DNA of 64,000 nucleotides from Haematobacter missouriensis. GTDB lineage: Bacteria; Pseudomonadota; Alphaproteobacteria; Rhodobacterales; Rhodobacteraceae. This document shows, one piece after another, positions 17,648 through 27,039 of this stretch; position 1 is the stretch's first letter; every line of letters starts with the position of its first letter. Position numbers and translations under genes: made by a program. The stretch is from positions 62,001 to 126,000 of the forward strand of contig NZ_JFGS01000001.1 of assembly GCF_000740775.1 (NCBI RefSeq), in the 5' to 3' direction. The notes under the pieces were generated by a model. The model made no database searches and had not been told where the DNA came from. It was given only the letters and a program-made list of their open reading frames with translations.

Positions 17648-18565
17648 TCAAAGGCTCAGTACCGGGATGATCTGCTTCTTGCGGCTCATCACTCCCGGCA
17701 GGACGACAGTATCGCCCGCGACGGCGGCGCCGAAGCTCTTCTCCGCCACGACCCTCACCAGATCGTTTGGCACGAGCAGTGTCGCCTCCTCCCGCAGGAT
17801 ATCGACGATGAAGAGCAGCACCTGATCCGCGCCATCCTCCGTCGCGACCTGCGGCATGGAGGCCATCAGGCTGTCCTTGCGGTCCAGCACGACCTGAGGA
17901 GCGGTGGTTTCAAGTACGCTCACGCGGAACTGCTTGCCGCCGACCTCGTATTCCTTCGAATCCATCCGCAGAAGCTCCGCGTCGGAGAAGGCGGACACGT
18001 CCGACTTCGCCGCGAACATCTGCGCTGCATAGTCGGGGATGGACACGCCCAGATCGGCCGCCAGCTTCTCCGCCACCTGCCTGTCGTGCGGCGTCGTGGT
18101 GGGGGAGCGGAATTCCAGCGTGTCCGACAGGATGCAGGAGAGCGCCATCGCCTTGATCGCCTCAGGCATCTTCGCGGCATCCTCGCCCATGAGGTCGATC
18201 ATCACCGTGGCAGTGCAGGCGAGGGGACGGATCGTCACGTCGATCGGCGTCTTGGTCTTGATCCCACCGGTCAGCAGGTGGTGGTCGATGATCGCGACGA
18301 CGTCGGCACCGGGCAGTGACTCGGGCAGTTCGAGCGGGTTGTTCGTATCCACGATGACAACCTTCGCGCCCGGCTCCAGTTCCGAGATGATCTCGGGCTT
18401 GGTCACCCCCCAGTGGGAGAGGACGAAGGCCGCTTCCGTATTGGGTTCGCCGAGAAGCTTCGGCACCGCGGGAGTGCATTTCACTTCCGTCAGGTACCAG
18501 GCCCAGACGATAGGGGAGCCGGTGGAGTCTGTGTCTGGCGACTTGTGGCCGAGGACCTGGATCAT
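17648..18565 (-). CDS. ppaC: Manganese-dependent inorganic pyrophosphatase (family II)
   Basis: 305 residues, a DHH-family pyrophosphatase. The metal ligands are visible in GHKSPDTDS (His7, Asp11, Asp13), VDTNN near residue 70, and IIDHH near residue 90. The C-terminal substrate-binding motif SRKKQIIP is intact at the extreme end. It hydrolyses pyrophosphate in the cytoplasm using Mn2+. It heads a minus-strand series of six genes; the next gene starts 13 nt downstream. No CBS regulatory insert is present. Confidence 0.95.
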   Translation of the reverse strand: MIQVLGHKSPDTDSTGSPIVWAWYLTEVKCTPAVPKLLGEPNTEAAFVLSHWGVTKPEIISELEPGAKVVIVDTNNPLELPESLPGADVVAIIDHHLLTGGIKTKTPIDVTIRPLACTATVMIDLMGEDAAKMPEAIKAMALSCILSDTLEFRSPTTTPHDRQVAEKLAADLGVSIPDYAAQMFAAKSDVSAFSDAELLRMDSKEYEVGGKQFRVSVLETTAPQVVLDRKDSLMASMPQVATEDGADQVLLFIVDILREEATLLVPNDLVRVVAEKSFGAAVAGDTVVLPGVMSRKKQIIPVLSL

Positions 18566-18667
18566 GGTGCAACCGTCCTGAGAGAATTATCGGCTGCGTT
18601 ATAGGGGTTGGGCTCGGCCTTGTCACGGCCTGGCCGCGGTGAGCGATCGCGCAGTGTCAGATCCCGG

Positions 18668-19027
18668 TCAGATCTTGGTCTGCAACGGTGTCTGCTGGTG
18701 CTGAACGAGACGCCAGCCTTCAGGGTCGCGCCGATAGACGGAGGTGCAGATCGCTCGATAGTTGGACCCGCTGCGCTCCGCGCTCGCCATATAGCCCAGC
18801 ACCACGACGGAATCGCTCTCTGTCAGGCGCCGTCCCGTCATGCTGACGGAGCGCCAGCGCGGCGCGCTGTCAACGGCCTCCAGAATGGCGTCATTTTGCA
18901 CGAGGCCGGACTCAGGAAACGCCATAAGACAGCCGGGTGCCATATGATTCATGTAGGCGAGACGCCCTCCGATCCAGAGACTCTCTTCCTGCTCCCAAAT
19001 GCCGCTGACAGGCATCTGCACCTCCAT
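18668..19027 (-). CDS. DUF4440 / NTF2-like protein
   Basis: 119 residues with the layout of the NTF2-like DUF4440 family: an N-terminal helix (EQEESLWIGGRLAYMNHMAPGC), a central loop with GLVQNDAILEAV, and C-terminal strands ending TSVYRRDPEGWRLVQHQQTPL. Such proteins form a cone-shaped fold that binds small ligands or acts as an enzyme scaffold; no function can be assigned. It lies between ppaC and groES, transcribed away from groES. The codon use resembles its neighbours. Confidence 0.7.
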   Translation of the reverse strand: MEVQMPVSGIWEQEESLWIGGRLAYMNHMAPGCLMAFPESGLVQNDAILEAVDSAPRWRSVSMTGRRLTESDSVVVLGYMASAERSGSNYRAICTSVYRRDPEGWRLVQHQQTPLQTKI

Positions 19028-19102
19028 TCTTTACGTATTTGACATAAAACTGTCCGGGCGCATTCGACGTTCCATGGTTCGATTTTTTAAGTGGCAAAAC
19101 CG

Positions 19103-19131
19103 TTGACAGGCGCGGAGCGCTTGCCTACCTA
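19103..19131 (+). promoter_or_regulatory. Candidate groESL promoter
   Basis: TTGACA at 19103-19108 is a perfect -35 hexamer. With 17-base spacing the -10 would be TACCTA at 19126-19131, a weak match. The CIRCE operator begins 8 bases further on, so repressor binding would cover the transcription start. Confidence 0.5.
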
Positions 19132-19139
19132 GGCTGTCG

Positions 19140-19166
19140 TTGGCACTCACCTGAATGGAGTGCTAA
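19140..19166. promoter_or_regulatory. CIRCE operator (HrcA binding site)
   Basis: TTGGCACTC, nine bases, then GAGTGCTAA: the CIRCE inverted repeat with one deviation (G for A at the third base of the left arm). It is 34 bases before the groES start and implies heat-shock control by HrcA, whose gene is not in the window. Confidence 0.93.
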
Positions 19167-19200
19167 CGTCGCATAACATGAACCCCAAGGGAGTTCTCAG

Positions 19201-21170
<1,970 letters not shown>

Positions 21171-21197
21171 TCCCGGCCTGGTGCCATCACTTAAAGG

Positions 21198-21223
21198 AAA
21201 GGGGGCCCTCGCGGCCCCCTTTT
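21198..21223 (+). terminator. Intrinsic terminator after groEL
   Basis: GGGGGCC, loop CTCGC, GGCCCCC followed by TTTT, 27 bases after the groEL stop. The A residues before the stem pair with the T tract. Confidence 0.9.
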
Positions 21224-21299
21224 CTATGGCAAGAAAGCGTCGCGCAATTCCGACCCGGCGTGACTCGTAAAGCAGAGCATGGAATGCCAGCCGAATCCG

Positions 21300-21633
21300 T
21301 CATTGAATGGTACGAGCAGAATCCTGATCGTTGGTTGCGAATCGCCAACCATCTCTCGCTCGTCGTTGGTGGCCGCGCTCGATGCCCGCACAGTGCCGCG
21401 CCATGACCTCGGCTGTCAGGTCTTGAAGCCCAGACATGACAGCGGGGCGCGTGGCCTGTGAGAGTGGAACCCCGGTCCCGATTATAGGCGGCAAGCTGAA
21501 AATGGGCGTGAATCATGGTTTCGTCCAAGTGGACGAGAAGGCCGTGAAGTGTGGTGTTCAGGCGCTCGGCCAAGGATTCCGCGAGGTCCAGAAAGGTGGC
21601 GTCTTGGGCCTCCGGCGCGGCGTTGTTGCACTT
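21300..21633 (-). pseudogene. Remnant of a Mob/Pre-type plasmid relaxase
   Basis: Two adjacent minus-strand frames together resemble the catalytic core of MobV/Pre-type plasmid mobilisation proteins. The upstream frame (21633 down to about 21485) reads FLDLAESLAERLNTTLHGLLVHLDE then MIHAHFQLAAYNRD, with the family's HxDE...HxHF arrangement; after a frameshift the other frame gives PLSQATRPAVMSGLQDL then ARHCAGIERGHQRRAR and stops at 21300. No full gene exists, an in-frame stop bounds the left side and the N-terminal part is replaced by an IS end. Recognition is from memory of the family, so moderate confidence. Confidence 0.5.
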
Positions 21634-21757
21634 TTAGGTGAGGCGGATTCACGTCATGCCCCCTGAGTGTTAGCTTCTTGGCATGCCGAAGCCTTCCTCT
21701 CCCTACTACCGCACGACGAACTGGCCCGACTATAATGCCGCTCTGCGCCGCCGCGGC
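21619..21757 (+). mobile_element. Left end of an IS5-family element with transposase N-terminus
   Basis: From about 21619 the sequence (GGCGTTGTTGCAC...) looks like an IS5-group terminal repeat, and at 21683 a frame starts MPKPSSPYYRTTNWPDYNAA followed by LRRRG, which is the typical transposase N-terminus of that group. The expected continuation (SLTIWFDP) is absent: homology stops at about 21757. Only the first ~25 codons remain, so the element is dead. It abuts the relaxase remnant on its left, consistent with insertion into that gene. Confidence 0.6.
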
Positions 21758-21985
21758 CTCTTCGGTTGCGCAGCCCAGCCCCCGATAGCGGATATCGTGA
21801 AAAACGGCATAGGACGCAGCCGTCGCTGTTGCGCCTACCACTATCGCCGTTTTCCGCTCTGTCGTTCGTAGCGGGATCTGAATCGTGGTGCCACGAACGG
21901 AGCGGCGCCACGAGAAGCGCCCACTTCTGCTGATGATATGACCGGACAAGATGTAGTATCCCGATTTTCGGTGCGCTATGGACAT
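21758..21985 (-). pseudogene. Possible N-terminal remnant of a tyrosine recombinase
   Basis: A minus-strand frame starting at ATG 21985 reads about 76 residues before it runs into the IS5-like fragment. The stretch SGRFSWRRSVRGTTIQIPLR followed by TTERKTA resembles the arm-binding N-terminus of phage-type integrases of this bacterial group, and AVFHDIRYRG fits the following helix. There is no catalytic domain. The resemblance is short; it could instead be an unrelated frame. Confidence 0.35.
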
Positions 21986-22234
21986 TTTGTCAGGGTGAGA
22001 GCTTACAATGAAAAAATATTGTTTTTCATTAATTTAGTGGCGGACAGCGCCCGATGAATACGAGCACCATGAGATCGTCATAACAATTTGATAATTATAA
22101 AAAAATCCGGTGACGCGCGGCAATCGGCGGGTTTAGGCGGTGTCTGGTTGACAAACGGCGGCCATTTCGGGCTTTCGGTCGTCATGCTGCTTTCACAACC
22201 GTTTGCGGGAAGTGGGGTGGCTGACAATCTCAGG
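21986..22234. other. AT-rich spacer with perfect hairpin at 22007-22030
   Basis: This gap is markedly richer in A+T than its surroundings. It contains AATGAAAAA / TTTTTCATT, a 9-bp perfect inverted repeat with a 6-base loop at 22007-22030, and a run ATAATTATAAAAAAATCC near 22090. I find no gene. It could be a terminator or promoter region for the cluster that follows, or sequence left from the mobile-element events to the left. Confidence 0.45.
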
Positions 22235-22759
22235 CTAGCGAACATCGGCATGGGCCGTCTTTCGTTCGGGGAGGAATATCTGCCCGAGCAGACGATTGAT
22301 GCCAACTTTGTTTTTCACTGCAACCGCCGCAACCGTGTCATCCGTCGCGGCGGAGATACCGTTCGCTTCCAGCCCCCGAAGCAGCGACTCTGGTTGTCTT
22401 TGCGTCAACTCGGCCAGCACTGAAAGGGGGGCGTCCACCAGCGCCTCCATGATCGGACGTTCGAGTTGAGGGCCGGTGACCTGCCCCCAGGAGAACAGCG
22501 AGGCGACGAGAATAGCTGCGAAGAGGGCGATACTGGCGCGGCCCCAGCCGGATTTCAGATGATTCTTCAGCGGCCGGAAGTTGATGGTAAGATGACCTGC
22601 GACGCCGATCAGGAATAACCATGAGAACCATTGGTGGGCAATGGTCGTCAATCCCGTATTCCATTCGAAGAAAAGCAGGAGGCCGGTCGCGGCCATCAGG
22701 ACAAAGGAACCGATGGTCAGCGGTGTCGCCCAAGTGCGCATGGGGACTGGCTTACGCAT
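22235..22759 (-). CDS. DUF4405-type integral membrane protein
   Basis: 174 residues with three or more membrane segments in the first 100 residues (LTIGSFVLMAATGLLLFF, HQWFSWLFLIGVAGHLTI, ASIALFAAILVASLF). The pattern of a short cytochrome-b-like bundle with a histidine in helix 2 (IAHQWFSW) and one in helix 3 (GHLTINFRPL) fits DUF4405, a group related to cytochrome b561-like proteins; heme binding is inference. GGAGG precedes the ATG at 22759. It overlaps the end of the FAD monooxygenase gene by 8 nt and is co-transcribed with it. Confidence 0.7.
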   Translation of the reverse strand: MRKPVPMRTWATPLTIGSFVLMAATGLLLFFEWNTGLTTIAHQWFSWLFLIGVAGHLTINFRPLKNHLKSGWGRASIALFAAILVASLFSWGQVTGPQLERPIMEALVDAPLSVLAELTQRQPESLLRGLEANGISAATDDTVAAVAVKNKVGINRLLGQIFLPERKTAHADVR

Positions 22760-24272
22760 GGATCGCCTCCTTCGCATCAGCGCACAAGCCCACTTGGGTA
22801 AGACCGGCTTCGAGCGTCGCAATCTCTTCAGAGGTGACGATGGCACCGATGTAGCCGTCCGGCCGGATCAGGAACCAATCGCCCGGTCGCGGCCTATAGG
22901 CGTCCCGGAAGTGGCCCGCGGCATCGATCAGCTCGTCTTTCTGGCCGATGGCGTGGATATGCAGCTTTGCGCGCGGCGCGATGAGAGCATGATCGCCGTC
23001 GACGACGATCAGCGTCCAGTGAGGTCCACGGAACAGGTCGAACAGCCTTGTCGGTTGGCCTGCTGCGCCCTCGATGGGCGCGTCGGGCGCCCGGTCGCCA
23101 GCCAATAGGCCTCCTGTCCGTTCCGGCTTCTCCCAGGAGAGGCTCGACTCGGGATAACCGATGTCGAGCTGGTGCACATCTCGCCCGCGCCGCATCTCGC
23201 CGCGCTTCATCGCGTCGAGGAGGCTCGTCGCGAGCCCCAGCATGGCTTGCGCGAACGGGCGGCGTTCTTCTTCGTAGCTGTCGAGCAGTGCCATCGGCGC
23301 GCCCGAAATGACCGCCGCCAATTTCCAGCCGAGATTATAGGCATCTTGTACGCTGGTGTTCAGCCCCTGACCACCGGTAGGCGGATGGATGTGTGCGGCA
23401 TCGCCGGCCAGAAAGACGCGGCCCTGGCGGTAGCGATCCGCCAGCCGCGCGTTCATGTTGAAGGCCGACGCCCATGATACGCCATGGACGACGACGTCAC
23501 TTCGGCCGGTGCGCTCGGCGAGCAGAGCTGTGAGGCCCTCCGGCGACAGGTCGACGTCACCTTCGAGAGGAACAGGCCCCTGAAGCTGGAACAGGTCTAT
23601 GCCGGCGAGCGGGCAGGCAGAGATCTGGCGTTGCATGTCGCCCTCGCGGAAGCGATGCCAGACATCGCGTGACAGACCGGTCAGGGCGACATCAGCGACG
23701 ATGGCACGCACGCCCAGCGTCTTTCCGGGAAAGTCGAGCCCGAGAGCATGGCGCACGAAACTGCGACCGCCATCTGTCCCAACCAGCCATCGGACCCGAA
23801 TCGTCTTCTCGCCGGTCCGGGTGGCGAGCTGTGCCGTCACTCCATCCGCGTCCTGCTCGAAGCCGATAAGTTCTGTGCCGAATTCCGGGCGATGCCCGAG
23901 CTCTGCCAGCCGCGTGCGCATCACGCGCTCGGTAAGGAATTGAGGCACCATCAACGGCAAGTGATAGGGTTCAGCGGGCGTCGCCGGCTCGGACGCCACG
24001 ACATCGGTGTCGGCATAGCTGCCATCGTCGCGATATTCTCGCTGTTTCGGATAAAAGCCACCCACCGCAACGATCCGGTCGAGAATGCCGAGATCCTCGA
24101 ATATCTCTTGTGTCCGTGGCTGGATGCCCTTGCCGCGCGAACCCCGAAACGGATCGTCGAGTTTCTCGATGAGCCGGAAGGAAACACCACGCCGGGCAAG
24201 GTCGATTGCCAGCGTCAGACCGGCCGCGCCCGCGCCGCAGATGAGCACATCCACTGCAAAATCATTTGTCAT
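22752..24272 (-). CDS. FAD-dependent aromatic-ring monooxygenase (group A, Rox/PgaE/TfdB-like)
   Basis: 506 residues, class A flavoprotein monooxygenase. The dinucleotide-binding GAGAAGL at residues 13-19, the TDGGRSFVRHALGL segment (DG motif) near 160 and the second FAD motif FLAGDAAHIHPP with GGQGLNTSVQDAYNL near 285 are all intact. A C-terminal thioredoxin-like domain without active cysteines follows. Relatives hydroxylate phenols, polyketides or rifamycins using NAD(P)H. The ATG at 24272 has GGAG six bases upstream. It is divergent from marR, which probably represses it in response to an aromatic compound (inference). Confidence 0.88.
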   Translation of the reverse strand: MTNDFAVDVLICGAGAAGLTLAIDLARRGVSFRLIEKLDDPFRGSRGKGIQPRTQEIFEDLGILDRIVAVGGFYPKQREYRDDGSYADTDVVASEPATPAEPYHLPLMVPQFLTERVMRTRLAELGHRPEFGTELIGFEQDADGVTAQLATRTGEKTIRVRWLVGTDGGRSFVRHALGLDFPGKTLGVRAIVADVALTGLSRDVWHRFREGDMQRQISACPLAGIDLFQLQGPVPLEGDVDLSPEGLTALLAERTGRSDVVVHGVSWASAFNMNARLADRYRQGRVFLAGDAAHIHPPTGGQGLNTSVQDAYNLGWKLAAVISGAPMALLDSYEEERRPFAQAMLGLATSLLDAMKRGEMRRGRDVHQLDIGYPESSLSWEKPERTGGLLAGDRAPDAPIEGAAGQPTRLFDLFRGPHWTLIVVDGDHALIAPRAKLHIHAIGQKDELIDAAGHFRDAYRPRPGDWFLIRPDGYIGAIVTSEEIATLEAGLTQVGLCADAKEAIHA

Positions 24273-24286
24273 GCCGATCTCCATGT

Positions 24287-24299
24287 GTGTATTATGCAC
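24287..24299. promoter_or_regulatory. Candidate MarR operator 1
   Basis: GTGTATTATGCAC, a quasi-palindrome in the 44-bp gap between the monooxygenase and marR starts. It is matched by a near-identical site at 24335-24347 in opposite orientation. Confidence 0.55.
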
Positions 24300-24316
24300 T
24301 TAATTGGAGATTGGAA

Positions 24317-24793
24317 ATGCCGTCAAGAAAAAATGTGCAAAATACACTCGATTCGACATCGCTCCGGGAGTTGCACGGCGCGCTGATCGACATCGTCAGC
24401 GTGATGAACCGGCCGCAGCGCGACGAGGAGATGGTCCGCCAGGCTGGAATCGCGCTCGACCGCGCACTGTTTCCGTTGCTGGTGATGATCGAAAGGCTGG
24501 GCCCGATCGGTATCGTCGATCTCGCCGACCGGGTCGGGCGCGACTACACCACCGTCAGCCGTCAGGTCTCGAAACTGGAGAAACTCGGGCTCGCCCAACG
24601 CCACGAAAGCCCAGCCGACCGTCGCATCCGTGAAGTGATCATCACGGCACAAGGCAAGGCGATGACGGACAAGGTGGATGCAGCGCGTGAGACGATGGCG
24701 CGGACGATCTTTGCTGACTGGGAGGACGGTGAAGTCAAAGACCTGATCCGCCTCATGTGCCGCTTCGCCAACGCAGTCACCCAAGGGGATTAA
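24317..24793 (+). CDS. MarR-family transcriptional regulator
   Basis: 158 residues with a MarR winged helix: LGPIGIVDLADRVGRDYTTV (recognition helix region about residues 60-80), SRQVSKLEKLGLAQR and the wing SPADRRIREVIITAQGK. Start at ATG 24317 after TTGGAGATTGGAA. MarR proteins are dimeric repressors released by phenolic ligands. It is divergent from the FAD monooxygenase/DUF4405 pair, and two related 13-bp palindromes flank its start codon, suggesting it controls both itself and that pair. Confidence 0.9.
   Translation: MPSRKNVQNTLDSTSLRELHGALIDIVSVMNRPQRDEEMVRQAGIALDRALFPLLVMIERLGPIGIVDLADRVGRDYTTVSRQVSKLEKLGLAQRHESPADRRIREVIITAQGKAMTDKVDAARETMARTIFADWEDGEVKDLIRLMCRFANAVTQGD
24335..24347. 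promoter_or_regulatory. Candidate MarR operator 2, inside the marR coding start
   Basis: GTGCAAAATACAC; its reverse complement GTGTATTTTGCAC differs from operator 1 by only one central base. It covers codons 7-11 of marR. Centre-to-centre distance from operator 1 is 48 bp. Confidence 0.5.
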
Positions 24794-24884
24794 CCTCTGC
24801 GGCACTCATGCAGTGCCTACCCTGCAGGAGAATTAGCGGCGTTCGGCGGCAGATAGTTCGCCGAAAATGCCGTTCTGGCAAAGG
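24794..24884. other. Spacer between marR and tRNA-Ser
   Basis: No gene. It contains a short perfect hairpin (TTCGGCG / CGCCGAA, 10-base loop) at 24842-24865, just beyond the 3' end of the tRNA gene, which could be its processing or termination structure although no T tract follows. Confidence 0.3.
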
Positions 24885-24974
24885 TGGCGGAGAGGGTGGG
24901 ATTCGAACCCACGGAACGCTTGCACGCTCAACGGTTTTCGAGACCGCCCCGATCGACCACTCCGGCACCTCTCC
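24885..24974 (-). tRNA. tRNA-Ser (CGA anticodon)
   Basis: Ninety bases including an encoded CCA. The acceptor stem GGAGAGG/CCTCTCC pairs fully, the T arm GTGGGTTCGAATCCCAC is standard, the anticodon loop CTCGAAA gives anticodon CGA, and the long variable arm (TTGAGCGTGCAAGCGTTCC region) is as expected for serine. It reads the UCG codon. Its 3' end faces the accessory cluster at 21.2-24.8 kb. Confidence 0.96.
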
Positions 24975-25127
24975 GCATTTCGAGGGTCGTCGCGGCGCTA
25001 TTAGAGGGTTGATGCAGCGGCTGCAAGTGGTTTTCCGCGTGTGGCAAGTGCTTGGTCTTGGAAATCGGAGGAGGGGCGCATAGAGTTTTGTCGTGTCGAT
25101 CTCGGCATATCCACCCAGGAGCGCCGG

Positions 25128-25994
25128 ATGTATCGCTTTTCCATCCTCGTTTTGTCTCTCGTGCTGGCGATCCCGGCGGCGACGGTCACGCATGTTCGGG
25201 CGGAGGCTGTGCCGGCCGAGACATCACCCGCGGACGTGACACTTCTTCTGGAAGCACTCCACATCAATGAGACGCTCGATACCCTGCGGCGGGAGGGGCT
25301 GGCCTATGGCGCTTCCATCGAGGAGGATCTGTTCCCCGGACGTGGTGGCAAACGATGGGCGGAGCTTGTCGCGGCCGTCTACGCGCCTGAGCGGCTCGAG
25401 CACGATTTCCTCGCGGGGTTCGCTCCTGCGTTCCTGCGGTTGGGTGCGGCCGATCGTCGGGCGGCGCAGGTGTTCTTCGCGGACACTCTTGGTCAGAAGG
25501 TGGTCAGGCTTGAGAATGAGGCGCGTGTTGCGCAGCTCGATGAGGCGGTGGAGGATGCGAGCCGCGACCGGGCCGAGGAGATGATCGCGCAGGAAGATCC
25601 GCGCGTGGCGCTCATCGACCGCTTTGTGCAGGCGAATGATCTCACGGAGGCCAATGTGGTCGGAGCCTTGAACGCGAATATCGCGTTCTACGCCGGGTTG
25701 AACGAGGGCCGCGCCTTCGGGGCCCCCTTGAGCCAGGAGGACATTCTCAAGGATGTCACTTCCCAGGCGGACGATCTCAGGCAGGAAACGGAAGACTGGC
25801 TCTATTCGTATCTCCTCATGGCCTACCAACCCTTGACGGATGCCGAACTGGAGCGCTACACGGCCTTCACCCTTACCCCGGCGGGACAAGGGCTCAACCG
25901 CGCGCTTTTCGCGGCTTATGACAGGCTGTTCGAAGGGCTTTCCCACGATCTTGGCCGAAACGCCGCGCGCTTCCTGTCCGGGCAGGATCTCTAG
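25128..25994 (+). CDS. Exported DUF2059-type protein
   Basis: 288 residues with an N-terminal signal peptide (MYRFSILVLSLVLAIPAATV, cleavage likely near residue 25 after VRA). The mature part is helical; the segment ETEDWLYSYLLMAYQPLTDAELERYTAF with LTPAGQGLNRAL near the C-terminus is the DUF2059 signature. Function unknown, location periplasmic. The ATG at 25128 (after CAGGAGCGCCGG) begins the signal peptide and is preferred over upstream starts that overlap the tRNA region. Confidence 0.78.
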   Translation: MYRFSILVLSLVLAIPAATVTHVRAEAVPAETSPADVTLLLEALHINETLDTLRREGLAYGASIEEDLFPGRGGKRWAELVAAVYAPERLEHDFLAGFAPAFLRLGAADRRAAQVFFADTLGQKVVRLENEARVAQLDEAVEDASRDRAEEMIAQEDPRVALIDRFVQANDLTEANVVGALNANIAFYAGLNEGRAFGAPLSQEDILKDVTSQADDLRQETEDWLYSYLLMAYQPLTDAELERYTAFTLTPAGQGLNRALFAAYDRLFEGLSHDLGRNAARFLSGQDL

Positions 25995-25996
25995 GC

Positions 25997-26025
25997 TTTA
26001 CTTGTTGTCCGACGCTCGCTATAGG
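25997..26025 (+). promoter_or_regulatory. Candidate rplU-rpmA promoter
   Basis: TTTACT at 25997-26002 and TATAGG at 26020-26025 with 17-base spacing, immediately after the DUF2059 stop and about 140 bases upstream of rplU. Both hexamers match four of six consensus bases. Confidence 0.35.
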
Positions 26026-26164
26026 ACTGCCTCCGGCGGGGAATCTCTCTGTTTCGGGTAATGCTATGTCGTCCCGAAGGGGGCGCGCTGTCCGAGGTGC
26101 GGCATTTGCCGTGTGAACGCCGGGTGAGCCGGGACCGAAAGACGCGGTTAAGAAAGGGAAGACC

Positions 26165-26545
26165 ATGTTTGCGGTCCTGAAGACCGGTGGCAAGCAGTAC
26201 AAAGTGCAGGCGGGTGACGTTCTGCGCGTTGAAAAGCTTGCGGCAGAAGCCGGTGAGAAAGTCCAGTTCAACGATATTCTGGCCGTGGGTGGCGATAGCC
26301 TGACCCTCGGCGCGCCCTTCGTCGCCGGTGCTGCCGTGCAGGCGGAAGTGATCGATCAGATCAAGGGCGACAAGGTGATCCACTTCGTCAAACGCCGCCG
26401 GAAGCACTCCTCGCAGCGTACCCGTGGGCATCGTCAGCAACTGACGCTGGTCCGCGTGACGGACATTCTGGCCTCCGGCGCTGACGCGAGCGGCGTCAAG
26501 GCCGCGATCGGCTCGGGCACCAAACAGCCCGTCGCCGCGGAATAA
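26165..26545 (+). CDS. rplU: 50S ribosomal protein L21
   Basis: 126 residues. The conserved [20 protein letters not shown] start and [20 protein letters not shown] rRNA-binding block (about residues 72-92) identify L21. The C-terminus extends about 20 residues beyond the E. coli protein ([19 protein letters not shown]), common in alphaproteobacteria. It binds 23S rRNA with L20. The rpmA gene starts 11 nt downstream. Confidence 0.98.
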   Translation: MFAVLKTGGKQYKVQAGDVLRVEKLAAEAGEKVQFNDILAVGGDSLTLGAPFVAGAAVQAEVIDQIKGDKVIHFVKRRRKHSSQRTRGHRQQLTLVRVTDILASGADASGVKAAIGSGTKQPVAAE

Positions 26546-26556
26546 GGAGAGAGCAG

Positions 26557-26826
26557 ATGGCACACAAGAAGGCAGGCGGTTCGTCCCGCAACGGCCGCGA
26601 CTCCGCGGGCCGTCGTCTCGGCGTGAAGCTCTATGGTGGCCAGGCGGTCATCCCGGGCAACATCATCGTGCGTCAGCGCGGCACCACCTGGTGGCCGGGC
26701 GACAATGTCGGCATGGGCCGTGACCATACGATCTTTGCGCTGACCGAAGGCCGCGTGGAGTTCAAGAAGGGCCTCAAGGGCCGCACGTTCATTTCTGTGC
26801 GTCCCGCGGTGGAGGCCGCCGAATAA
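26557..26826 (+). CDS. rpmA: 50S ribosomal protein L27
   Basis: 89 residues. The N-terminus [20 protein letters not shown], which reaches the peptidyl transferase centre, and the [20 protein letters not shown] block are intact. There is no N-terminal cleaved extension of the Firmicute type. Follows rplU and is closed by a hairpin terminator at 26855. Confidence 0.98.
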   Translation: MAHKKAGGSSRNGRDSAGRRLGVKLYGGQAVIPGNIIVRQRGTTWWPGDNVGMGRDHTIFALTEGRVEFKKGLKGRTFISVRPAVEAAE

Positions 26827-26854
26827 GCCGAACCTTTACATTTCGGATGTAAGC

Positions 26855-26884
26855 GGGGGGTCGGCGTAAAAGCCGGCCCCCTTT
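26855..26884 (+). terminator. Terminator after rpmA
   Basis: GGGGGGTCGGC, loop, GCCGGCCCCC then TTT: a 10-bp stem with one G-T pair, 28 bases after the rpmA stop. Confidence 0.75.
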
Positions 26885-27039
26885 CCGCTTCCGGTGGCGC
26901 TGAAGGGCAGGGGGAGTCCGGCGCGCAGGATGCGACAATTTTCCGCTGGGTCCATGGCAAGGATGTGTCTTGCCGCAAAGCCCTCGGGATACAGATCTTT
27001 TTGACCGGGTGACGCCCGGAAGGGAATTGGAGGGTTGGA

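Noticed and set aside
21284..21406. 40-codon plus-strand frame (MPAESVIEWYEQNPDRWLRI...)
   Set aside because: The amino-acid sequence looks protein-like, but it overlaps the relaxase remnant on the other strand, has no ribosome-binding site, and is too short to identify.
24885..24974. Direct repeat of the tRNA-Ser 3' end as an attachment site
   Set aside because: I scanned the 21.2-24.9 kb segment for a copy of the tRNA 3' end and found none.
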